From Azolla pinnata (lineage: Eukaryota; Streptophyta; Polypodiopsida; Salviniales; Salviniaceae), in the NCBI GenBank assembly GCA_037176905.1, contig JBBBWG010028699.1, positions 1 through 22,222 of the forward strand: DNA of 22,222 nt, read 5' to 3'. The position numbers and the translations under genes are program-made. The notes under the pieces were generated by a model that was not told the origin of the DNA, searched no databases, and saw only the letters and a list, made by a program, of their open reading frames with translations. This document shows positions 1-12,331 of the stretch, one piece after another (position 1 is the first letter of the stretch; each line of letters begins with the position of its first letter).

Positions 1-815
1 CTCCTCCTCCTCCTCCTCCTTCTTCATCAGCATCAGCATCAGCATCATCCTCAGCATCATCAGCATCATCAGCATCTTCTTCTTCCCACCAACACCAACA
101 CCAGTTACAACATGAGAGCCTCCCTTCCTTCCTCTTCAAGCTCGCCTCGTGCCGTGATTTCCCCCCCTTGCCCCCCTCCCTCTCCCCCCTCGCCCGCGAC
201 TTCCTCCTCCGCTGCCTCCACCCCGACCCCGCCCTCCGCTCCACCGCCCCCCAGCTCCTCCTCCACCCCTTCTTGGCCTCCTCCTCCTCCTCGGGAAGCT
301 TCCCCCCGCGCCTGCCGATTCGCCGACTCGACCCCCATTCCCATCGCCGCTCCGATGATTGCTGCCCCCATCACGATTCTGACGACGAGGACTCGCCCCA
401 ATTCTCGCCCCGCAGCATCCTCGATTTCCGCGGCCGCTCGTCCCGCTACGCCTCCTCCTCCGGATCGGACGCGGACGACGACGACGACGGATTCTTCGGC
501 CTCGATTGGAGCCCCCCCGCCACCACGAAGATTCCGGAATCTCCGCCGATCCTCCCCGGGCCTTGCTCCAGCGGCGGCGCAATGGAGCACGGCGTGCGGA
601 TCAGCAGCAGCAGCAGCAACAACAACAGGGACAGGGACTTGGTGGAGATTCCGCAGCCCGGGAATTGGGTCACGGTGAAGAAGGTGGGGGAATCTTGGCC
701 GGGGGAGAGGCTGAGGCCGTTCATGGCGAGAGATGGGGGGAATCCAGGCACGGCCGTGGAGGCCGAGATTCGGGGCATGAGGGCGAGGATGAAGAAGAAA
801 GCGGTGGTGGGGTGA
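1..815 (+). CDS. MAPKKK-type Ser/Thr protein kinase, C-terminal part (5' partial)
   Basis: The frame is open from base 3 to the TGA at 813-815 and enters from outside the window, so only the end of the kinase C-lobe and the tail are seen. The segment FLFKLASC, then LARDFLLRCLHPDPALR, then TAPQLLLHPFL matches kinase subdomains X-XI of plant MEKK-like MAPKKKs (MAPKKK15-21 group). The invariant subdomain XI Arg and the closing HPFL are present. A low-complexity Pro/Ser/Ala/His/Gln tract of about 35 residues sits just before this segment. After HPFL there is a Ser-, Asp- and Pro-rich tail of about 180 residues with an acidic run, a Ser/Asn run and a basic end (RARMKKK); I recognise no domain in it. 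The kinases of this group phosphorylate MAPKKs in stress and hormone signalling. The DNA is extremely GC-rich and no intron is visible, unlike the other genes here. The family call rests on about 45 residues, so the exact member is uncertain. Confidence 0.78.
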   Translation, partial: PPPPPPSSSASASASSSASSASSASSSSHQHQHQLQHESLPSFLFKLASCRDFPPLPPSLSPLARDFLLRCLHPDPALRSTAPQLLLHPFLASSSSSGSFPPRLPIRRLDPHSHRRSDDCCPHHDSDDEDSPQFSPRSILDFRGRSSRYASSSGSDADDDDDGFFGLDWSPPATTKIPESPPILPGPCSSGGAMEHGVRISSSSSNNNRDRDLVEIPQPGNWVTVKKVGESWPGERLRPFMARDGGNPGTAVEAEIRGMRARMKKKAVVG

Positions 816-868
816 GAAGAAGAACAGGAAGAATCGGGGAAACGAATCTCTCCATTCCTTTGGGGGGG

Positions 869-887
869 CCAATCGGGCGCCGCCACG
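869..887 (+). promoter_or_regulatory. ERSE-like element 1 (CCAAT-N9-CCACG)
   Basis: CCAAT at 869-873, nine bases, then CCACG at 883-887: an exact match to the ER stress response element, where NF-Y binds CCAAT and an ATF6/bZIP28-type factor binds CCACG. The CCACG runs on into CCACGTCA, the complement of the UPRE/ACGT core TGACGTGG, and then TCATCG at 888-893. The match is seen directly; function is inferred, and no gene start is recognised next to it. Confidence 0.5.
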
Positions 888-901
888 TCATCGGGAGGCG
901 G

Positions 902-920
902 CCAATCGGGCGCCGCCACG
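902..920 (+). promoter_or_regulatory. ERSE-like element 2 (CCAAT-N9-CCACG)
   Basis: CCAAT at 902-906 and CCACG at 916-920 with the exact nine-base spacing, followed by TCATCG. It is a tandem copy of element 1, so it is not an independent match. Confidence 0.5.
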
Positions 921-934
921 TCATCGCAGGCCGG

Positions 935-953
935 CCAATCGGGCGACGCCACG
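935..953 (+). promoter_or_regulatory. ERSE-like element 3 (CCAAT-N9-CCACG)
   Basis: CCAAT at 935-939 and CCACG at 949-953 with nine bases between. One base of the spacer differs from units 1 and 2 while both half-sites are kept. The fourth unit (968-986) has CCAGT in place of CCAAT, and the fifth is split by the 21-bp insertion, so only three of the units are perfect. Confidence 0.5.
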
Positions 954-2452
954 TCATCGGGAGGCGGCCAGTCGCGCGCCGCCACGTCACCGGCGGCCGG
1001 CCAATCGCGCGCCGACAAGTGTCGGGCGACCGCCGCCACGTCACCGGCGGCCGGCCAATTGCAAACCGCTCGTGAAGAGGAATAACATATCCCGAGATTC
1101 CGCCGCTTCTCTTGCTCCTCGGGGGAGTGTAAAAAAAAAGGGAGCTCGCAAGAAGAAGCCGCGGATTTGTAACAAACAGCATTGAGAAGGAGATTGGGGA
1201 CATGCCCTTCTTCTTTTGCCCCAATCCAAGGGATCGATCGATCTATCTGTCTCTCTTGTGTCTCTCTTGTCTGTGTGTCTTGTTGTTTCGTGCTTCCGAG
1301 CGAGCGCTTGGAGCGCGCTTCGGTGTCACGCGAGTCGGGAAACGCATGGGTCGATAAATAAACCTGTGAGTTAGAAAACGGCTTGTGTTAGAGTAACTAC
1401 GAAATGTCGTTAATTGTACATGGAAGAGATCTAAACCGGTTTAGGGTTTAGACGAATCCCACGGCGATTCTCACAGCCGCGCGTAGCGTAACAACCGGCG
1501 TTTCCGACGAGAGCTCGCGAGCTATTAGCTCCAGCATTCTTTGGGGTTTTTCGGGGTCTTGTCTCGGGCCACGGCTCTCCCTTAAAATTTGTATCGTTAG
1601 CTCGATTCTCTCGCGCTCTCTCTTCGGGCGGGCAGACGGACAGTTGGTTGACCGAAAGCCTCTTGTCGAGCCAAGTTGCACACCACCGCCACCAACTGCC
1701 AGCAAGCGCCTGCGAAACTCGCGAAAAATCACCAACAAATCGTGCCATTTGCCTTTGACATGCTCTCTTTGTTTTTTCTGTTCTTTTGTCCTTCTTTCAG
1801 CATTTTGTATTGCCGCTCACTTAGCTCACCAAGAAAAATCAAGCTTTTGTATGGACTCCTGAAGCGGACTGGTCCACCCGTCGATCCGGTCCGAGTGTTC
1901 CCAGGGTGTGTGAGAAGCGGACCTCAGGACAAAAAAGTCTTTCGGAGCGCATCTCGCGCCTGAATCCGATTCTCGATCACAAACAAAAAGAACAACAACA
2001 AAAAAAAACAAAGACGGCACACAGTTGACGCGCACCCACCCTGCTCTGCTGCTCTCAGGATGGAGCTCCCGACGTAATTTAAAAAATAACACAACACAAA
2101 AACTACTCGTAATCGTATGCGCTACAGCCAAGTTTCCACGCATGTTGCTAAGCGCTTCAACGAACAAAACTTTCCAGACACGGTGTTTCGACGATGAGGC
2201 TCGTCCTCAAGCCGTCGCGAAAGATCCAGTCGATGATGCGATGTCGAACAAACGGTGTAGTGGGGGGGTTTATGGGCTATACAACTTCCAAATATAGCTA
2301 CACGACGATGACGATGATGACGAGTCCACATCGCGATCAAGCACTTTGCTATATCTTGCACCTCTCGGCGCAAATCAAAAGTCAGAAGGCCTGCCTACTA
2401 GTAGTGCCCATCTCTTGCTTACTATATATATGCGGCGGCGCATACGTGGGTT

Positions 2453-2508
2453 CTGCAACTCTCATACTTTGATCATTATCCTGCAACTCTCATACGCTGA
2501 TCATTATC
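2453..2508. repeat. 28-bp tandem duplication, two copies
   Basis: Bases 2453-2480 are repeated at 2481-2508 with two mismatches. Each unit begins CTGCAACTCTCATAC and ends TGATCATTATC. It lies just after a TATATATA run and a short palindrome, TATGCG-GCGG-CGCATA. No gene is attached to it. Confidence 0.9.
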
Positions 2509-2919
2509 CCGAAGCTGCTGGAATCCACTACTGACTGCGTGCATCGGTTGATCCGGTTTTGGTAAGTCAACTCGAGAGGATTCACCCATTTTTGCAGTTG
2601 TTCCTCTCCTCCAAACCCCCTTCTTTTTTGTTTTTCTTTTTTTTACCAGTCAAAATGCTCGAGGAACTCGCATTCGCTCCCACAATACCACCTGTTGACA
2701 GGGTACGTCAAATGTCGCGAGTTGCGAACCAACCAACGTGCGTAAGTCGGCAAAACATGCTGGCAAGGAGGAAATAGGAAGGCGAAGCAAGCTAATCCGA
2801 TGGCGGCGATCATGTCATTACATCGATGATGATCTCAGGTATATACTATTATTACTACCGTGGAGTAGCCGACCAAGGCCAGGGCCCCCCCCGGGTGTTC
2901 TGATGATGGTGTCTCCCAA

Positions 2920-2948
2920 CCTCTCTCTCTCTCTCGCTCTCTCTCTCG
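2920..2948. repeat. (CT)n microsatellite
   Basis: A CT dinucleotide run interrupted once by CG. No gene context. Confidence 0.95.
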
Positions 2949-3381
2949 ATTTGGCCCAAAAACTTCCTCGTGGAAGACGGAAAAAACGATCAACGTGATG
3001 ATTGTGGCAATCGAGGAAGCTCAAGACGAAAGAAAACAAACAAAAAGCCCCGAAAACACATGCCCGCACGTATCTATCTCTCTCATTCCACAGTAAGCGA
3101 TCGTAGGCCGCAGAGAGTCGGAAAGAGACTCGGCACACACTATTTCACCTGCCGCGGTGAGGAGCTTACCTTGCATTTGAGCACATGTGTGAGCATCTGA
3201 CTTTCAGTAGACCCCTCCCCACTCTTGGATTTCATATAAGGCCTTCGTCTCAGCTCGATCGTCATCAGTGATTCGTTTGCACGAAACCGACATCGCCGCG
3301 GTTCCATATTCTCAAGAGGCAAAACAATCCATCCCACGGGGCCATGTCTTGACTGAGGCAAAGAGATTACGGCGCAACGAA

Positions 3382-3384
<3 letters not shown>

Positions 3385-3422
<38 letters not shown>
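3385..3422. repeat. (AC)n microsatellite, about 19 repeats
   Basis: An uninterrupted AC dinucleotide run in the intergenic region; it accounts for the runs of Thr-His or Cys-Val codons in open frames across it. Confidence 0.98.
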
Positions 3423-3425
<3 letters not shown>

Positions 3426-5475
3426 CACATGGAAAGAAGCAAATTGGCCTACAACGTCTGCCCCGAAATTCCAACCAGAGTGTTGCAAACTTGGCCCGTG
3501 GCCGCCGATTTGATGTTCCGCACATGCTTTGTATGTTGCTAACAATTTTATCTCGACAGCGCACTCCGCCGAAACAAACACACCTTGAAATCGGTCATGA
3601 TCCAGGCTGGATCTTTATGTACATTGTCGCCGAAGACAGCCCAAAAGACCGTGTTCGATCGTTTTATCGCTTTGCAAACAAAATCTGTTCTGTTGCCTTC
3701 AAGGTTATCTAGAACAGTGAAACAATCCAAGTATTTGGGTCCAACAATGACTAAAAGGAATTGCTGACTCCTTATCCGCCATCAAACAAATACATGTAAT
3801 GTGATCACTAAAACGTTCCAGACCCGGGAGATGTCAAACTACAAAGCCTAAAGCAGCTTCGGTGAGAAGAATACACACGAGAAGAACACAGCCCTTTCCA
3901 ACATTTCACAAAACACACGATTCTATCGGAATCTTCCTTGCGCTTGCAGAATTGCACACATACGCTCACAAGCTCAATTGAAGAACGGTCCTTTTTTTTT
4001 TTTTTCCTTTCTTTATGGAAGCGAGCAATCCAACTTCTTGCTCATCAAAAGCATTAGATCCTTCTTCGTGAGGGAGGCGTGGCGGAATCGTGTGCATAAA
4101 TTACACCAGAGGGGCACACAACGCTGAGCCACTTGCACGATGCCGATGCACAACCTTGGGAGTGTATGACTCTCTGCTACATTATTGGGTTTTAGCTTTT
4201 GGCATTAAAGACCAGCAGGCGGCTTTTCCTCATCACATTCATAAAAACGTTATGCACTGTAAAGGCGAGAACTGGAGTATACTATCCTTCCTACCATAGT
4301 GAAGGATGCACCATTTTGGCTCACATTTTCTGAGCAACTTGAAAGCATGCAGCTCACCCCCACCTTTGTCTTGCACGAAATCGTGCTCTCTTTACTCCCA
4401 TTCATCGGGGTAGGTTATACGATGTTTCGCTTCCGCAAAGAATGCACACAGCCTGATACAAAAAAGGACTTCACTGTCGAATCGTACTGTTGTTTTGCAT
4501 GAAAAGTACACCAAATTTCCATGTACCATAGCTGTGCAAAGCCTGCTAACAAGACACGATTAGGAAACGCATGGATATACACAATTGAGCTTGGCACCCT
4601 AGCAGCTTTCATCACGGAAACAAACTCAATTGCGACATCTTGCGAGTTTTGCAAAGCTTAACTAGATGTTCCCATACCTGAAGCTTTAATTTTTACTGGT
4701 TTGCTCCCGAGAACCTCGAATAATTATTACATTTGACAATGAACAAGCCTCACTTCACTGTAAAAAAGCTCATAACTTGAACAAAAACTTAAACTACATG
4801 GAATGCATCATATAATACCATACCTGAATGATAGAGTACAACCACATCTAAGAAGTCCAACTCGCATTTGACTTGCCAAGCCCATTTATGGCAAGCCCTG
4901 ATCAAGAAGTCAACGAGCATTCTGATTCTGGGACTGTAAAACAGACTGCAAAACCCCATACGGGGTTTACTTACCCTAGCTCAAACTAGATAGAATTTTA
5001 GGAGTACAAACTCCAAAGAAACCTGAAAGAGTTCAGGGTTTACGGTACCGCTTGGCAGTATAAAACGTCCTCTCATTAATGGTGTTGTACCAAGGGGATA
5101 CACAACCAAACCTTCCAGCAAAATGCTCAAATACCCAGTTTTTACAAGTGGTAAAAAAACAATCTACGCTTGAAACCAGATTTACAGCAATGTACAACTC
5201 TAAAGCTAACCTTGCGGACATGAAAATCTATGAGCATTAACCACGAATGATGCTGCAAAGAATAAATTGAAACCCCAAAAATGTACGATTCATCCACACT
5301 AAAGAAGCCGTGGAGATGGTTCTATCACGAGTCTTGGAACAAAAAAATATTAATAAAAGATTTTTCTCTCCTTTCTCACTCTACTTCTATATCCTTCAAC
5401 TCTGCTTTCACAAACTATAAAAGCCATGAACTACTCAGCAATTCAAAAAACAAAAGCCTGAGGGGGAAAAAATAC

Positions 5476-10467
<4,992 letters not shown>

Positions 10468-10640
10468 CTGGACAAAGGATGCCGCCGCTGCAGTTCCTGG
10501 ATATGGAAAGGACGGCGGGATACCGGGATGGAGAGCGCGCGGAGGAGAGAGGAAGGGACGGAGGAACGAAGGAACGGAGCAGAGAGGCGAGGAAGACGCT
10601 CTCTCCGTTGTTCCTGCTCCGCGCTCGCAGCGACAGCGAC
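10468..10640 (-). other. PABP 5' UTR exon 1 (approximate transcription start)
   Basis: A GC- and CT-rich segment on the minus strand ending at the GTATGT donor. It lacks ATG, as expected of a leader. The upstream boundary is set only by the telo-box and CT-rich tract just beyond it, so the transcription start is approximate. Confidence 0.6.
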
Positions 10641-10642
10641 CA

Positions 10643-10651
10643 AAACCCTAA
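10643..10651 (-). promoter_or_regulatory. Telo-box (AAACCCTAA) near the PABP transcription start
   Basis: AAACCCTAA reads on the plus strand at 10643-10651, hence TTAGGGTTT in the sense of the PABP gene. Telo-boxes near the start site are typical of plant genes for the translation apparatus. A CT-rich pyrimidine patch in the same sense (GAA-rich on plus, about 10665-10705) lies just upstream. The motif is seen; its role is inferred from the gene class. Confidence 0.65.
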
Positions 10652-10827
10652 AAAAATAAACCTTCGAAATCGAAGAAGAAGAAGAAGACGAAGAAAGAAG
10701 AAAAAAGCAACAAGGAAAACAAAGCAACAAAGGAAAAAAAAAAAGCACAAACGCAAAAAAGCAAAAAGCTCCCCGATTTTCGTCGTTATATTTTTGTTTT
10801 TTATTAGGGAGAATTACCAAAAACAAA

Positions 10828-11250
10828 ATGCCTCACAAAATTATAAATTATATATATATTAACGCCTACTAAAATAAGCAACTACAAATTAAGGCCTACT
10901 CTTCAATTCCACTAAAAACCAGCACCCAATTTAGTTAGTTAATCCCGTTAGTATGACGTTAATTGATTGAATTCGTAATCGCTTCCCCACTGATGGATCC
11001 TGATCGATTCCCGTCTTGTATTCGGCTGGCAAAAGCTGGTAATTTTTAGGATCCAGTCAACTTATTGACGCGATAATCGATTGATTCAACGTTAATAAGT
11101 TAGTTAATTCGATGTTAATTGAGCTCGTTGTTAACCAGATTTGATGTTAATCGGTGAATCCCGCGCTGCTTCTTAAAACTAGGCATTAATTTATAATTTC
11201 TCGTTTTACTAGGCGTTAAAATATATTTTATAATTTTGTTCGACGTTTTT
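10828..11250. mobile_element. AT-rich inverted-repeat (foldback/MITE- or MULE-like) element
   Basis: The left arm (about 10828-10900) reads in reverse complement at the right arm (about 11175-11250). Both share blocks such as TTAACGCCTA and ACAAAATTATAAA over roughly 75 bp at, by eye, about 80% identity. TTTTTATTA occurs outside both arms, at 10798-10806 and 11246-11254. This could be a 9-bp target duplication, as for Mutator-like elements, but it is too AT-rich to trust. No transposase is encoded. It lies about 190 bp upstream of the presumed PABP transcription start. Element type and exact ends are uncertain. Confidence 0.5.
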
Positions 11251-11480
11251 ATTACTAGCTGCCAAGTTCTTATTTTATTTAGTTATTTGCTTATTCATTC
11301 ATTTATGTATATTCTGGTTGTTTCATTAGAAGTTCGAGTCCGACTCAACCACGTATGTCAAATCACACCTCCGGGTATTTAGCCCTTCAAATGCACCTAC
11401 CATATCCGATTCGGCATTAGCTTGATCGAATGGCAAGATCCAATCCAGCATCAACCTAATCCAATCTGGCATTGGCATGC

Positions 11481-11521
11481 TATATATATTAACGCCTGCT
11501 AAAATTAGCAACTACAAATTA
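11481..11521. repeat. 41-bp direct repeat of 10851-10891
   Basis: The sequence beginning TATATATATTAACGCCT at 10851 recurs at 11481, exactly 630 bp away, with two mismatches over 41 bp. Together with the inverted copy near 11210 this makes three copies of the same motif in about 700 bp, suggesting nested or clustered copies of one element. Confidence 0.85.
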
Positions 11522-12108
11522 GCAATTGCCCATAATGTCAAGCACTCTCAGCGAAGTTTGTACTTCCAAGGTATCGATACACCTAGTAATGCAATTGTTC
11601 CCACAAACTTAGACAAGCTTGGGAGAAAACACTTGGACTATTCCTTACATCACAAAGGCACGATCGAATGAATACACTCACAAGTCCAAAAGAAACAGGT
11701 TCAAGAGGTTTTTAAGGTGAAGCGTTTTGCTGGTTTAAGTTCAGCAATTTGTTAGTTCTCATTCACTAACCAGCAATACGTAGTCACAACATCGATGGAA
11801 TAGGAACAAAGATCACATAATCAACGGCAAAGAGGCTAATGAATTTCCACAAGCCTTTTCAAGTCTAAGGGGGGGAAAAATCATATAAATTTTGAAACAA
11901 CTCCTTGTCCACATCTTTAAACTTTGAGCAGCAACCAATGGTTTTCGACTGTTCAATGCTTTACTGAAGTTCTCAGAAAACATCTGGGATGCATAATCTG
12001 CGTGTGTCTAGTATGATTACGTGTCAATGGTGGAATCCCTCCAAGTAGCCCCGCACTCATCTCGTTCCAAACACAATGACACATCTATTTCCATGTGCCA
12101 GTGATTCA
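11522..12108. other. Intergenic region between PABP and CLF
   Basis: No open frame with recognisable content. The right part may belong to the CLF 3' UTR. A short GTTCGAGTCC-like string at about 11333 resembles a tRNA T-loop, but no tRNA surrounds it. Confidence 0.5.
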
Positions 12109-12260
12109 ATGATCCTTATTGATGAGATTTCACAAGACCCTATCCAGTTTGTAATGGATAATGTTCCTTATCAATGAGATTTGGAGACCCTTTCCTGTTT
12201 GTAATGGATAATGATCCATATCCATGAGATTTCAAGATCCTTCATGTTTTTCTGATGGAC
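12109..12260. repeat. Three degenerate copies of a ~50-bp repeat in the CLF 3' flank
   Basis: Units at about 12109-12160, 12161-12210 and 12211-12260 share the order ATGATCC, then ATGAGATTT, then GACCC/GATCC, then GTTTGTAATGGATA. The third is degenerate at its end. They begin about 70 bp after the CLF stop codon, so they are probably transcribed in its 3' UTR. Confidence 0.8.
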
Positions 12261-12331
12261 CAATCCAGTTCTTCTGATTTGCACGACTGGAACCATGGTG
12301 TGGATGGAGAAGAAAAGAAACGAAAGCTATT

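Larger units (their letters stand above)
867..1065. repeat. GC-rich 33-bp tandem array, about 5.5 units
   Basis: CCAAT (or CCAGT) recurs at 869, 902, 935, 968 and 1001, exactly 33 bp apart, and again at 1055. The last interval is 54 bp because a 21-bp insertion splits unit 5. Each intact unit also carries CCACGTCA, starting at 883, 916, 949, 982 and 1036. The array starts 51 bp after the kinase stop codon, so it lies in its 3' UTR or 3' flank. The 21-bp insertion contains a near-perfect palindrome, CCGACA-AG-TGTCGG, at 1012-1025. Period and insertion are both multiples of three, so several frames stay open through the array. Confidence 0.95.
1086..5030. other. Intergenic region, no gene recognised
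   Basis: This stretch separates the 3' ends of the convergent kinase and PABP genes. Short open frames occur on both strands, but none shows a recognisable domain, a splice structure or a consistent coding bias. It holds a telo-box-like TTAGGGTTT (1441-1449), T- and CT/GT-rich tracts, a 28-bp duplication, a CT microsatellite, a CA microsatellite and a poly-T run at about 3992-4005. The right-hand part, beyond about 5030, may be PABP 3' UTR; I could not place either polyadenylation site. Confidence 0.6.

Noticed and set aside
105-1224. Several long open frames on both strands overlapping the kinase end and the 33-bp array
   Set aside because: GC-rich DNA has few stop codons, and a 33-bp period keeps all frames open. 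These are Arg/Gly/Ala/Pro-rich with no domain; only the kinase frame matches a family.
1431-1748. A 105-codon minus-strand open frame
   Set aside because: No recognisable motif or splice context, and overlapping frames on both strands are equally open.
3140-3581. Open frames rich in Cys-Val or Thr-His
   Set aside because: They are translations of the AC/GT microsatellite.
10798-11254. TTTTTATTA at both sides as a 9-bp target-site duplication
   Set aside because: The string is AT-rich and overlaps the region where the arms still partly match, so it cannot be separated from chance or from the terminal repeat itself.
11326-11350. T-loop-like GTTCGAGTCC suggesting a tRNA
   Set aside because: No acceptor stem, anticodon arm or D-loop can be placed around it on either strand.
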